Counted from the stretch's first letter, positions 33,087-45,599 are shown. The stretch is DNA of 64,000 nucleotides from Symbiodinium natans (GCA_905221605.1 CAJNDS010002306.1:242501-306500); one strand, 5' to 3'. The notes: generated from the letters alone by a model not told the origin. Program-made: numbers and translations.

Positions 33087-33660
33087 ATGCAGGATCCCGA
33101 ATTCTTTAGGTCCCTGAATTTGGCCAGAAGCTCGGTCCATCTTCAATCCGTGATTGATGTGCAACGGACATCTGTTCACGGAGAAGTGAACCTGGCAATC
33201 GGCAAAGTTACTGCGTGGGAGCTAGCTCTACCGAGCAGAGCCCAGCTGGCTCAGTATGAGGGACTGCCGGTGATTCTGATCCAAGGTTCTTCTCCACGAT
33301 GCACCGACTCTATGTGTGTACTGCATGGCTCAAGAAAGTGCTGGTACCAGCAACATGTTTTGGCATGAATAGTTCCTTGAATCACAAGTAGACAATGCGC
33401 AAGTCCGATGCAGCTTCGACAGCCAATCCAGCCACTCAGAACGCCTTGGCCCGTTCTCGAAAATCATCGTGGGGGCCACCTGGCTGGCCACAATGCAAAT
33501 GACGCCGCTGTGTGCACGCATGCGCAACCTGTTGTGCCCACATGACATGCGGTACTTTGAAAAGGACCGGTGCACTCCCCTGGGCTCATGCCTGCTTTTG
33601 CCCGCTCCCGAGCCAGCCAGCTGGAGCATTCTTCGCCCATGTCATGTGATGCCGTTCTAG
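33087..33660 (+). CDS. Candidate two-exon gene segment, unknown
   Basis: A 93-codon ATG-started frame (33087-33368) reads MQDPEFFRSLNLARSSVHLQ and later EGLPVILIQGSS. A second frame, open from 33372 to TAG 33658-33660, contains SHSERLGPFSKIIVGATWLA and MRYFEKDRCTPLG. The two are in different frames, so an intron between about 33300 and 33410 would be needed; CCGATGCAG at about 33409 is a possible acceptor. Both peptides look globular. No domain recognised. Confidence 0.35.
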
Positions 33661-34123
33661 TGGTTTGGCATGCGGGGCGTGGTCCAACCCCATAAGCCCA
33701 GACAAAATGATCCTTCATGTTTTCGTGTTTTTCATTCCCGGTGTCCGACACACACGCGCATGCATACAGCCGTAGCTATTATAACGGTCTGTCCTGTCGA
33801 ATGTCCAGCGCACCCGTTCGAGACAAATCAACGTGTGTACCAGATCCCAGGGTTCGGAGAACCTGAGAACCACCCTGAATCGGCCTTCTGCCGGCTCGAT
33901 CTTCCTCGAGCGGGTTCATCTGCGATAGGACCTGTGCTTGACCGATTGCGTTCGCAGACATGTCACCGGGCTCATCTCCGGTACGGCGCGGGGTTTGGGA
34001 CCGGTGCTTTCCGGGGCCCAGGAGTGGCAAAATTTTCATCCCTCCCTGGGGCCGGTTTTTCATGGACCCCCAACCCCGGGGGCTGGGGAGGCATTCATTT
34101 TTCACCCTTCATTCTGTGCTGCT

Positions 34124-34147
34124 CCCTGTTTTTAATTAAAAACAGGG
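34124..34147. repeat. Perfect 24-bp palindrome
   Basis: CCCTGTTTTTAA followed directly by TTAAAAACAGGG. It abuts the second copy of the duplication that starts at 34148. Confidence 0.95.
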
Positions 34148-34203
34148 GGCATGCGAGGCAGGATCCTACCCCATAGAAGAATCCCTTCATGTTTTCGTTC
34201 GTT

Positions 34204-34206
<3 letters not shown>

Positions 34207-34247
<41 letters not shown>

Positions 34248-34302
34248 TGTGTGATGGTGATTGTGATTGTGATTGTGATTGTGAGTGTGTGTGTGTGTGT
34301 GC
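34207..34302 (+). repeat. (GT)n microsatellite with GTGATT interruption
   Basis: GT array interrupted by four GTGATT units at about 34255-34285. Confidence 0.95.
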
Positions 34303-34379
34303 GTGCATGCCGTTCCCTGTTTCTGACACGCACATACACAAAACCAATCAAAGCCATTAATTAGCTTCGCGGCGCGTGC

Positions 34380-36460
34380 TTGCACTTAGCCCCGATTAAG
34401 CTTCTACATTTCTGCTGAACCTTGCCGAAGTCTTCAAAGCTCTGTCTTCCGGCTGCGTTTTCCTCATCGTCTGCTCAGTTCCAGGTTCGGCAGTGTCACA
34501 AGACTGTTCAAGAGCAAGATCTTTGCGCACCCTTACGAAGTGTTCTCATGGTGTGACCAAACGGGATTCATGAGCACTGAAACAGCGGCAGCCCCCTCAT
34601 TCTTGAGCGAGCGCTGAAAAAGTACCTCGACGTAAACGGTCGGAGAGGCAGCTTTCTCATCTTTGGCATCCATAGAATTGAAGCACCCCCCAAAGCTCCT
34701 TCAAAGTGCATCTGAGTTTTCGGTAGAACGTGCGCTATGGGATCGATCTACAACAGTGCCTGTCGCTTGTTGTGCAACAAACAGGTGCGGACCAATGTCT
34801 CTTTCTTGCACAGAATGTAGGTCCAAAATCCTAAGCCCTAAGCCTAAGCCCTGAGCTCACCTCTCCGACTGGTAAGGTGCCGGGACACGGTCATGAATTG
34901 TTTCCAGCGCCATTTAATGCGGGCTTTCCGTTGTTTGAAGGCGCAACTTGTTTGGCGAGGCCTTGACCACATGAATGAAAGCGAATCTGGATGTTGAGCT
35001 GGCGTGAAAGTAAGTTCAGTAGTTGTTTTGCATGTGGCGCACCAAGCATGTACTGAATAGGGTTAGTATTGCCACATGTGTTCCGCAGCAAGGTTTGTTG
35101 AGCCATCATCGTGGGGTCAAGGCTTTGCAGTGTGACAGCTTGGCGTATCCTGGATGAAAGGGCTTGTTGAGCCAGAGTGCTTATCCAGGATGAGCGATCC
35201 GGACAGGATCAGGACAGTTTCCGTTCGAGACTTTCGGCACCATGATCGCTGCTTCAGCGTTCAAGAACTGCCAGTTCCGCTTGCTGCGGCGCCGCTCCAC
35301 GCGCTTCAATACTTGAGTCTGTAATTTCGTGGCGACAGCCTACTCTATGTAATCTGCAGACTGGCTAGGCCGACAAGGGTTACCATGTGGTGTACGGTTT
35401 GGCAGCGGTTGGAGCTCGCGATCTGTTGCCCAGACGTCTTCCAGGCTACTTCGAAGCAGCCGCTAGAAAAGCTGACTCGATTTATGTTGTACGTGGGACT
35501 ATCTTGGAGGGCATGGCGGGGAAGGTGCAGGAGGTTGATCGGTGCAGGGCATGAACGCTGAGGAACAAGGCGCTGGTGGAGTACTCCCAGTTCATACTCG
35601 CCAAGAAGATGAAGCAGGACCCGATGGAGCTTTTCACTTCCGGTCTTGGGTTTAGGGCCTAGTTAGGGTTTAACAGTTTAAGGTTTGGGGACTTGCAGGG
35701 TGCACGCCTCATGCTGCAGTGTAACGCTTGAACAGCTGGTGGCATGTACAGCCGTTGTGTCGGTGTACTCCCTGGTACGGCCCTGGCGTGGAAGATCATT
35801 CGAAGCGCGTGATCGCATGTCCAAGCATAGCTGCTGCAACTTTAAGAGCAGTGCAGCAGAGGGTGGCAGTTGTTGTTGTTGTTCTGGCCTGCGTGGAGGG
35901 CAGGCCTCGAAGAGTCTTGAAGCTTCGGTGTGAAGGCGGTTTTTGGTTTCGCTTGCTGGTGCCCTCTTTCCCTTCTGAGTAGGAAAGCTTTGGCACAAGT
36001 TGGCAGACTAGCGAGCAACCAAAATATGTTGAGCAACGACTGGCAAGCAGCCTTGAATAGGAAGGACACTAAGGACACATGTACGAGGCATCCCGGAGGA
36101 GAAAGAACTGCACAACGGGCCCAGTGCCTCTTGAGCCATACGACAGCTTCACAGTACTCTTCTCCGAAAACATCCCAGAAGAAAGCAGAGGACAGTAAGT
36201 CGCTGCTCGCCTCTACCTTCTCAGAGTGGCGACGCGAGGGTAAGGTTCTCAAGCCGGGCCCTCAGATGACAGTTGTAGGACAACCGGTGACTGTGGAAGT
36301 CAGCCTCAGAAAGCTAGCCCTCTGATGTTGGGTAAGAAGCCAAAGCTCGGGCTTCGCGCGTGAGGGATGTTTGCAGCGCTCGAGGCACGATGAAGCCATG
36401 CTGACGCTCGAAGAACGTGATGCCCGAACCTTAGACGGCGCTTAGCCGAAGGGCTTTCAT
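34380..36460. other. Stretch without a supported gene
   Basis: Competing short frames on both strands, no recognisable domain, no repeat beyond a short TTG run near 35870. Confidence 0.4.
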
Positions 36461-36471
36461 TTCAGACCACC

Positions 36472-37014
36472 TCAGACCGCCGCGAGGGCTGCTTGGCAAT
36501 CTTGAAGCATCTTGGATTTGCTTGCTGAGCCCTTGTGCAAGATTTTGCTTTTACGAGTTTGCCTCATTCCCCTTCGATCGAGCATGAACATGTTGGAGCT
36601 GAACGGCATAGCAGGTTCAGAAGCGGTGAAGCCCCGCCCTGTGCAACAATACAAGTTCTCTGCAAATCCCCAAAGTCTAGTGCCGATTTCGAATTTTGTT
36701 TGCCCATGTCTCTGAAAGCCCTGTGTTCCTTCGAGCAATATCATGAAGTCAACAACCTGAAATTGGGCACCTAAAGCCTTCGAAGCAACTTCGGTGAGGG
36801 CTTGAATGGGTTTGGGGAACCTGAACACACGAAACTGCCGGTGCAGGTCTATATCGCGCAGCTCAAAGCTGGCTTCGAGGATGCCCTCTGCTTGTCCATC
36901 TCTTGTGCGTGAGCCGGCATGTGAAGGCTTGATTCGCAAACTTTCGGCTTTGCCAACTTCATGCGAATTCACCTGCAACATGTAAAGCTGTGAAGATCTG
37001 TATAGCTTATGCAC
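36472..37014 (-). CDS. Candidate 180-codon ORF, unknown
   Basis: One of the longest frames without low complexity. The ATG at 37012-37014 begins MHKLYRSSQLYMLQVNSHEV. The middle has an alternating amphipathic pattern (FRVFRFPKPIQALTEVASKA and FQVVDFMILLEG) and the C-terminus is basic. No domain recognised. A plus frame ending near 36774 is also open, so strand is uncertain. Confidence 0.3.
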   Translation of the reverse strand: MHKLYRSSQLYMLQVNSHEVGKAESLRIKPSHAGSRTRDGQAEGILEASFELRDIDLHRQFRVFRFPKPIQALTEVASKALGAQFQVVDFMILLEGTQGFQRHGQTKFEIGTRLWGFAENLYCCTGRGFTASEPAMPFSSNMFMLDRRGMRQTRKSKILHKGSASKSKMLQDCQAALAAV

Positions 37015-37299
37015 TTAAGTCCTAGGGTGTCCTAGGGTCCTATGCAGTCCTTCCAGGGCCGTGGCTGCTCAAACCATCGAGCTGCTAATGTTTTCCGTTT
37101 GCTTTCCGGTCAAGCTTGCTCTACAAGAGTTGCGATTCCTGACTACTTCTTTCGTGCTCCAAGTGTACGAGCCGGGCAAGCCTAGCCAACCTAAGCTTGA
37201 AGGATTTCCATCTTGAATATACTACCAGTACTGGAGCTGCTCGTGCAACTGAACGTACAGTAGAGCATCATTCATCTGGTCACAGCGTAGTCAAGATCA

Positions 37300-37882
37300 A
37301 TGCTCTGTTCAAACCATCTTGTCATGCTTCAATGCAGCATGACGAATAAACTAAAACTTTGTCGAACACTCGCTGACCCAATAGTGCCCACCGGCCCGGA
37401 GCATGCGGCTTCAGTGCGCTGCTTTGGTACACCGAGCTCACTGCACCTTCGCCCGAAGGAGCAGCTTGCTCTGGCATACCACCAGATCGACCAGATCACA
37501 GAGACCCTGCAGAAGGACGGACTTCAACCGGGCTCATCGCCAGCATACTTGTATGTAGCTCCAGGTGGTAAGTGTGTCAGCCCCCATTTTTGCAAAGGAG
37601 CTCCAGACGAAAGAGGAGCTTGCTCAAGAGCTGCGCGAAGCGTGCGCCCGTTTTCCAGCTCCCGGCCATAGAGCTGCTTTGTGCACCTCCGTGGCCCCTT
37701 TGAGGTACGAGAAGAGCCGGAAGATGGCCCGAAACCTACGCCACAGTGCTAGTGTCCCTACATGTCTCGAATCGCATTTCTCCATGCAGGCTAGTCAGGC
37801 CAGTCGGAGCACGGTGCTAGAGAAGTTGTTTCGCTTGCTTCTGGCATTGACATCTTCGAGTTGTACCAAACACCATGCATAA
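37300..37882 (+). CDS. Candidate gene segment in two frames, helical
   Basis: The first frame (from 37300) reads LHLRPKEQLALAYHQIDQIT and continues to about 37570, where GTGGTAAGTG gives donor-like signals. A second frame (to TAA 37880-37882) reads FAKELQTKEELAQELREACA and later a basic region with KSRKMARNLRH. AGCTCCAG is repeated on both sides of the frame change (about 37557 and 37600). The frames cannot be joined with a normal-length intron as seen, so either an indel or a hidden junction is present. Confidence 0.33.
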
Positions 37883-38277
37883 GTTCAGACATATCAAGCA
37901 TCACATCGCCACTGCCAAAAAATCGCAAGCATGACTTGGCTCTTATGTTTTTGTGCGCCCTTTGGCCCAGAACCTGCCGGACTACCCCGGCACCCCGGGT
38001 TCAGCCACGCCCGGCCTGGGCCTTGACCTATGCAATTGTGAGGATGATCTTCACTAGATCATGGATTTCGTCAGAGGTGCCTGAGGTGCGCAGACGCTGT
38101 CAGGATTTATCACTAAACTCCAAGCCCTGTTTCTTAAATCCTTAATACATCGCTTAAACCCGAACCCTTTTAACTCTAAAGGCTCCAACTCCAAAGCCTC
38201 TGCCGGTGTCGCCTCAGGCTCTCGGTCACGCCTTACGCGGCCGACCTCGGTGGAACGACCAGGTTTGCTTCAAATCA

Positions 38278-38290
38278 GGGGGGGGGGGGG
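38278..38290 (+). repeat. Poly-G run (13 G)
   Basis: Uninterrupted G13. C-rich runs also occur at 38845-38862. Confidence 0.9.
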
Positions 38291-38299
38291 CGTCGGTTC

Positions 38300-40500
38300 T
38301 AAGTATAAAGAGGCTTAGAGGGTGCCTTCGGTTGCTTTCGGCTTTAGGGCTAAGGGATGTTGAGGGGTGCTTGGCAACTGTAGCATTGGTGCAGGCACGG
38401 TTCCCTTGGGAGCCGCCGCAGTGGCGTCGCGACCAGTCGGAGTCCAAGGAACTTCTCCTCACACGTTCGGAAGGACCTCAAAGAAGGTTCCGGTCAGCCA
38501 AGACGGCTCTCCTTGAAGGTTGCGTCATTTTTTTGTGTTTTCGATGGCGCATGCTTCCATCAATTTCCATCTGCTGCAGAACTTACGCTAGCCCTATAGA
38601 CTGCTGAATCCAGGCCCCCAAATACCAAGACCCCGGCCCTACCCAGAAGGGCCACATGAACCCTGCAAGACCATTCATCAAGTGCCCACTGCCGAGGCGA
38701 GGCATAGCACACCCGTCTGCCGCCTGAAGTTTTGGGTGCAGCAGGGCGACAGGGCTTTCGGCTGGGGGTTGAGGGTTTGGGATTGTTTGGGGTTGTAGCA
38801 TGCGAACAGGTTATTCTGCCTTACACCAGCGGGCTGCCGCCGACCCCCCTCCCCCCCCCCCACACCCTCACAACAATCCTGAATCACAGACCTGAAGCTG
38901 TGGACATCTGAACCCTACGCCTCAACTCCCCTCCCTCCGCCTGCCCAGCCACAAGAACCCCTACTGGCATCGGAAACCCAGGGCGGACTCGGCTCTGCTT
39001 CGGCGAGCTGCCCTTCGTGCGGCGCCACCTTTGCGCCTTGCTAGCGATGAAGTGTGCGGCTGACACCACAACAGCCGCTCAGTGGGAGGCAGAGCGAGCT
39101 CCCACAAGACTTCAAGAAAATCAACCTGTTCAGCGCAGTGAATCCGCACATAGACATCCAAGTGGCGCGGAAACCCCACTGCTGAGGTGGGTGACGAAAA
39201 ATTCTGCCGGAAGTGCGGCGCAGTTCGCGAACCCCAGGCTAGCAGAGCCTCACACGCACTGCTGGATTCCTTTACACGCACGGGCAAATTGCCCACGCAG
39301 GCTAGAGGTTGTGGAGTTTGGGCTATTGAGCTACTCGGCTCGGTTGGGCTCCATGATGATCCATGTCCAGCAGCCTGCTATGTCCATTCTTAGATCATTG
39401 CTAGAGCTTGACATCTCCTTCAGCACACGCAGTTTAGGTGACCCAGGTCGCTGATACTAGAAAACGTGCCAAGCGATGCAACCCTGGGCTCCGTTGCTCC
39501 AGGTCATGGTTTGGGTATATCATGGTATATCTACCTTGTTTCATCCCAAAAAAGAAACCTAAATAACCCCCAAAGAACCCCATTAAAGAAATCATGACGT
39601 CTTCCAGGCAGAGCCCCTCAGCCAGATTCGAACTCCCGTGGGCACAGGCAGGGGGGACTTGGTTTGTGCACATATAGGCTCTTGCAATGCTTGAATGCTT
39701 CTTTCCAGGTGCCTTGGCCAGCCTCCTACTCAGCAGCCCTCACAGTTTGAATGTGACAGCGATGTTTATGAACCCTAAACTTAACCCTAAATCCTAAACC
39801 CCTGCAATCGAAGTGATCGAATCGATGGTGGGGGGTTTACGGAATATCAGGGACCCCGAATATAGTCCCCTAAATAGCATAGGGTTCCCTTAGAAGAAGG
39901 ACCCCAAAAAAGGTACCCCTAATTTCCTATGTCATGTCATAGCAGTTCCCAAGAACTTGCCCAAAGGTCTCTCGAGAGGAGAGCCGCTGACCAATGGCAG
40001 GCAGGGATGGGGTTTAGGGTTTAGGGTTCAGGGTTTAGGCTTTGAGAGGAGTTTGGGTACCCCTGCAGGTTCACAGTTGCTTCGAATTGAGAAGAGCACA
40101 TCTCAAAATGCACAGTCGTTTGAGAAGCATGCAGAGTGTTGATTGTTCCACGATGCTGTGTTGTGCTCCTTGCGGACTTGCGCGGTCATCGTAAGAAGAT
40201 GTCAATGAACTGCCAGTGCTTCCCGATCCTCCTCACCTCGCTGCGGCCCTGGACTCTCAAATGCCCACGGTTAGACTCGACATGCTACCAAAGGGGCCTT
40301 CTCAGGAACTTCTGGAAACTCAAGTGAGTACCAGGAATCTGCACCAAGTTTTCTGCGCCCAGGCTTCGGGCTTAGGATGGCTTAGGGTCTATAGGGTCAC
40401 AGGGGCCTTTGTCTCAGGAGGCTGTGCACCAAGCACACCAGCATGTGTCGCCCTTCAGCCCTTCAGGTCCGCAGAACATTAGTACTATTTGTATGATTCT
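38300..40500. other. Stretch without a supported gene
   Basis: Contains an element copy (39826) and short telomere-type fragments (39770-39800, 40010-40040). ORFs are short and conflicting. Confidence 0.4.
39826..39931 (-). repeat. Dispersed MITE-like element, copy G
   Basis: Left end GGGGGGTTTACGGAATATC. The core has GACCCCGAATATAGTCCCC and GGTACCCCTAATTTC, as in copies D and I. The right inverted end is degenerate. Confidence 0.8.
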
Positions 40501-40533
40501 TATTCTTACCACTATTGCTTTCACTATTGCTAT

Positions 40534-40715
<182 letters not shown>

Positions 40716-40937
40716 GTTACTCTTCTTGCGATTATTATAGTATAAATATAGTAGCTGTATTTAACTTATTTTCCATATGTTTTATTATGCCTTGTAGCAC
40801 TTTTGTTGGACCTTTAGGTCGTGAGTTGGAATCTACTTCGAGGCAAGCTGAGTTCTCACCACCGCTCTCCGAGCGCTTCGCTCTTTGCCCAGGAAGCTGC
40901 ACCAACGCGTAGATGCTAGTGGAATTCTGAGGGTAGT

Positions 40938-40974
40938 TTTTAGGGTTTAAGGTTTAGGGTTTAGGGTTTAGGGT
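40938..40974 (+). repeat. Telomere-type array (TTTAGGG)n
   Basis: About five units. Confidence 0.93.
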
Positions 40975-41022
40975 CATGGGCCTTGAATATGCAAAGGGTA
41001 TAAAAGGGGCACATAAGGGTAG

Positions 41023-41066
41023 TCTTGTAAGGGCCCATACTAAGGGACCATGCAACGACCCTGAGA
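41023..41066 (+). repeat. Dispersed repeat R2, copy 2
   Basis: GGGCCCATACTAAGGGACC and the following ATGCAACGACCCT match, with a few differences, a segment at about 23366-23400. Confidence 0.5.
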
Positions 41067-41159
41067 GGAATAGAAGCTGTTGAGTCAGGTCCTGTAAACT
41101 GGGCATCCGTGGCGCAGACCTCAGCAGAGCATCCATGAGAAACCTGGCTATCATGACTC

Positions 41160-41207
41160 TTTAGGGTTTAGGGTTTAGGGTTTAGGGTTTAGGGTTTAGG
41201 ATTTAGG
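41160..41207 (+). repeat. Telomere-type array (TTTAGGG)n
   Basis: Six to seven units. Confidence 0.95.
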
Positions 41208-41349
41208 AAGGGTTTCGGCTGCACCAGCAGAACATGCCATCGCAAAATCTGCAAAAGGGGCATGCACTTGAGAAGCTCCGCCGTAAACAAGCGGACAGTG
41301 AGACAGCCTGCCTTTCTCGCTCTGAGGCTCTGTGTCCTTGATGTTTAGA

Positions 41350-41407
41350 GTTTGGGGTTTGGGGTTTGGGGTTTGGGGTTTGGGGTTTGGGGTTTGGGGT
41401 TTAGGGT
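41350..41407 (+). repeat. Variant array (TTTGGGG)n
   Basis: Seven consecutive TTTGGGG units, then TTTAGGG. A pure block of one variant, unlike neighbouring TTTAGGG arrays. Confidence 0.95.
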
Positions 41408-41493
41408 GACAGAAAGCCAGGGAGGCCTGTGCCTTTTGCCACAAGACCCCACCCCCCCCGCCCCCACCCCCCCCACCCAAACAAGAAAGGGAA

Positions 41494-41645
41494 CCCAAAC
41501 CCTAAACCCTAAACCCTAAACCCTAAACCCTAAACCCTAAACCCTAAACTGTAAACTGTAAACCCTAAACCCTAAACCCTAAACCCTAAACCCTAAACCC
41601 TAAACCCTAAACCCTAAACCCTAAACCCTAAACCCTAAACCCTAA
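41494..41645 (-). repeat. Telomere-type array (CCCTAAA)n, 152 bp
   Basis: About 21 units with two CTGTAAA units at about 41548-41561. Opposite orientation to the TTTGGGG block 90 bp upstream. Confidence 0.97.
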
Positions 41646-42129
41646 TGTTTGCCTCAGGTGGAGCGCCTGGAGGACCGGGGACTCATCCACGACATCTCGG
41701 GCTCAGGCCCGGGAACTGGCCCTAGGCACGTTCCCTTGGGTTTACGAGGGTCATGTTCAGGAAATAGCTTTCAAAGGGTTTTAAAGGCCATCCTACAGTA
41801 AAGGGCAGTAGAGGGGGGAATCTCAGGGGCCAGGGTTTAGGGTTTGAGGGTTTAGGTTCCAAGGTCTAGTTTTGAGGTTGGTAGTATAAAGGCAGTTGGG
41901 GTCTTCGGAAATTAGAGGGTGCCAGTGCGTCGCAAGCTTTTATGTTGTGCGGTCTCGGGTTTCGACTGGAGAGCTCAGGTTTGCAAGGCTTAGGGAACTG
42001 TGTAGAGCAATAGGGAATTACAGGAACTGGAAGGTTTGTTTTTTTAGGGGTTATAGGTGGTCAAGGGTCGGTTTGAAGCCGCAAGTTCCAGCTTGGGGAG
42101 TTCAGTTGACAAAAAGATCATGGGGTTTT

Positions 42130-45100
42130 AGGGTTTAGGCCGCAAAAGGCCCACAAGGCTTCAGGTTTGAGAGTTGCGAGGTATCATGGCCGAGGCGCCT
42201 TTTGCCCTTAGCCTTAGCGCTCGGGTTGGGACCGGGAACGCTGCAAGCGTAGGCCCGGCTTGCTTTAGGTGAGGAGCGCTGACGCGTCCGCCGCACGCTT
42301 GGGGCTGCAATTTCCCCCCCTCCACCCCCGAAATGAAGTTCGGTACTGCCTTGCTTTGGCCCATCGCAAGCGCGCGAGTGGTACCGTATCGCCGGCGAGC
42401 GCGCTGGCAAAATGAAGACTCGAAAGCAACGGATTTTGGTAGCTGGGGTAATTCGGCCCCCAAGAAAAAACCTTCCCAATTCCAGGTGCTTCTCAGGCCT
42501 TTCAGGGCCTCCACAGATTGTGGGAGCCGGCACAGCAAGCCGTCGCAGCGCCGGATCCGTCACGATGCAAAGCTCTTTGGTCCGGTTTTAATTCCGGTCT
42601 GCAGAACCGTGGGAACTGTGGCAACTATGGGTTGTCACGAAAGCATGCTCCTGTGGAGCTTGGTGGTGTTTTTCGAGTCGGGGGAACCTTCCTTGGACCC
42701 CCTTGAAATCTTCAACCTATGCTGACATAAAAACACTACGGTTTGGCACACGCAACACAGATGTGCTTGTACATGCGACGCTGTTTTCGAATCTTCAACT
42801 TATGCTGACACATGCTACGGTTTGGCAAATTGCCGCTTGCCATCTGCCGGGGCCTACCGTTCGTCCGCCGTGCTCTCAAGTAGTGGTGTGGCAACCTGAT
42901 GGCGATGGTGGACATGATTGCGCTTCTCGGTTCGGACTCGGTTAAGAAATTAGTCGCGAGTCTACCGCTCTACAAACACACGAAGTGCATGTGTAAAGCG
43001 TTTGAACTTGGGGCGGCTTCTTTGTTAGTTTCTCAGAGATAGGTCCCCGGGTATCACTTCGGATCCTGTCCAGACTTTGGTAAGAAGCATGTGACTTGAG
43101 CTCGCCCAGGGCTGCTTAGGATAGCCGAGACTCTTGCATCGGGCCACGTGTAGAAAGTGCGCGATTGAAGGCCTTGAACCCACATCCGAAGCCCCCAGAA
43201 CCTGCCAGGCCGACGCTTTTGAAGGGAAAGACAGAGGTCCCTCACAGAGTTGACAGGCCTGGCACCTTTTCAATCCATCTCTTGCGTAGGCTTTGCCCTC
43301 GAATCCAGGACCACGTCTGCATTCTCCTGCTGAATCGGGACAGCCCATGCCTCTGAGTCCAAGTTCGATGGCGCTGTAAGTTTAACAGGTTTAACTAAGG
43401 CAAGGTACTCAAGGTACAAACATTCCAGGCCTCCAAGGAAGATGCCCTCGTACTCGTAGCAAGGTCTGGCCACAAATAGCCCTGACCCCAAACCCTAAAC
43501 CCGACACCCAAAACCCTTAACCCAAAGCCTAAACCCAAGCACCTAATGAAACATGACTGCTGAACTCGGGCTTGGGCGGCCAAAGCGCGCACGCGCGGCT
43601 TCGTGTTTCCTGGCGGCGTGATGTTGCAGGGTAATGTGGTGATAGCACTATAGTAATCTGAGGGGGATGAGTCGAAAGAACGCCGAGGATAGCAGCATGC
43701 GAGCGTGTAGGATCATGTACATTTGGGTAGTCTACGACTGCACCACCGTTTAGGTTCTGAGCCCTGGTAGCTTGCGCAGCAGTCGCCCATCTACCACCCT
43801 CGGCCCTACTTTTCAGGTGATACTAGTTGTTGCAGAGGCAAGCGATGCGAGGCAGTTTGACCCGAAGACTATGTCCTCTAACCGTCAGATAATCAAAAGC
43901 ATTTCGACGAGCAAGCGGTCATTCTTACACTGCGGATCGAGTCAGTCTTCGTGTTAACCCTCTTACCCAACGCCGTCGGGAGCTGAAGTGCCCCAGAACG
44001 CCACCTTGTTACAGCGCTTGCTGGTCATCCCTGCCCTTGTGCTGGGGCAAATATGGGGATCCCCAGCGAGAGTCCCGGAAATTCCTATCCGTTACGATCC
44101 TAGCTATCCTAGATATCCTAGATATCCAAAACATGGTCTGTCTTTTTTCATGACGTGCCCAATGGATGAGGCTTTATTACATGAAGCTTGGGAGGCATCG
44201 AGATGAAATTCTCCATGGCTCGCACGCGACGGGGGGCGGGGCCTGCCAGGAGTTCGGCTGATGGACTCAGTGGACTAGGCTTCGCAGCACACAGCTCCAG
44301 CAGCAAAAAAGAGGGTTTAGGGTTTATGGTTTAGGGTTTAGGGTTTGGGGTGTAGGGTTTAACAGGAGTGACAAGGTGCCACGAATTTCTGGTTCAACGC
44401 CGACCCCTGTCTCTGAAGAGCATAGCGTGCGTCACCACCTCAGCTTGCAGTCAAACTGCAGGCACTTCGGGGAACATCCGTGGACCAGTCCTATGTGTTC
44501 TTGTGAACTTATTGGTATTTCGTCGGTCGCTTGAAGGAATGTCTGGGGTCTACAGCAAAGTGACATAGACATTGTGTCGTCAGAAGCCACATTCTGGTAT
44601 GCCTGGCCACAGGGCATCGTTACAGTTGCAATACTGGTGGTTCCGGTGTGAGCATTGCAGTTCAGCTCCAACACGTATATAGCTCCAAACACCCAGCTTG
44701 GCTTGGCCACTCGGATCTGCAGTCGTGCTGAAGAAGAAGCATCATGCAAAGTTGTAGCGCTCGTGTAACGTTTGTGTGGACTGAGTAGGTTGTTCCCTCT
44801 CGAGTGCGTCTGCCAACCAACGGCCGCGCAAGTCTCGCGAGCTGTGCTGTCCCAGGTAGCTATGATGCTGGATAAGTCTGCATAGTGTGTCGGATGTAGG
44901 TGACGAATGTGCCAAGCATCCATACCCAAGAGAGTAGATGAGCCGAAGCATGTATTTTGCTTTGTAGTTCCGGGGTGTTGTGTTGTATTGGAATGGCTTC
45001 ACCTCGGAACCTGGCTCCAAAAGTGTTGCACGTGTGCTGGAGCTCATGTTCTCATGTTCTCATGTTCTCTGTTCATGACAATCGCGCGGGCATGAGGGAA

Positions 45101-45375
45101 TGGTTGAACGAAAATGCAGCAGCACTGCCGAAGCTCCTTCGCAGCCGTGGCAGGCGATACTTTCAATGACAATGTACCTCCAAATGATCATTGCTGCTCC
45201 CAGGGTGCAGAAGATTGGCCGCAAGAGAACACCCTTGCAACCTTGGAAAGCTCCATATTCGTCAAATGGGAAGATCCTTGTGTGTGTGTGGCAGAACTAG
45301 ACATCACAACCCTTTTGCCGCAAAACACTTCCGGACGGCTTTCTCAGCTAAATCCGAAAAGTTCTCTCATCCCTC
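42130..45375. other. Stretch without a supported gene
   Basis: Many short frames on both strands (for example minus 44432-44929, 165 codons, and minus 42135-42563). None is recognised and none exceeds chance length. A degenerate telomere-type array lies at 44312-44361. Confidence 0.35.
44312..44361 (+). repeat. Degenerate telomere-type array (TTTAGGG)n
   Basis: About seven units with TTTATGG and TGTAGGG variants. Confidence 0.9.
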
Positions 45376-45376
45376 A

Positions 45377-45463
45377 CCCTAAACCCTAAACCCTAAACCC
45401 TAAACCCTAAACCCTAAACCCTAAACCCTAAACCCTAAACCCGAAACCCTAAACCCTAAACCC
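45377..45463 (-). repeat. Telomere-type array (CCCTAAA)n
   Basis: About 12 units with one CCCGAAA. Confidence 0.97.
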
Positions 45464-45599
45464 AGTGCACCCAAGCTACTAGCCATGGAAACTTTCCGCA
45501 GTCGAAGCTGCATCGAATCCTTCGCTCTTGTGCACCCTGGGCAAGAACCTGTCCCCAGCCCTCTGAGGAGACAACAGAACCGAGCCACCGTGGTAATTA

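Larger units (their letters stand above)
33668..34335. repeat. Diverged direct duplication, second copy split by a GT expansion
   Basis: About 33668-33766 and 34148-34335 share GGCATGCG, ACCCCATA, CTTCATGTTTTCGT and a CCGACACACACGC-like tail. In the second copy the middle is replaced by a (GT)n array at 34207-34302. Confidence 0.75.

Noticed and set aside
39600-39670. T-loop-like GTTCGAATC on the minus strand
   Set aside because: The stem around it does not pair and no acceptor or anticodon stem is present.
44432-45047. Two overlapping minus-strand ORFs (165 and 101 codons)
   Set aside because: No recognisable domain, conflicting frames, and a length consistent with chance.
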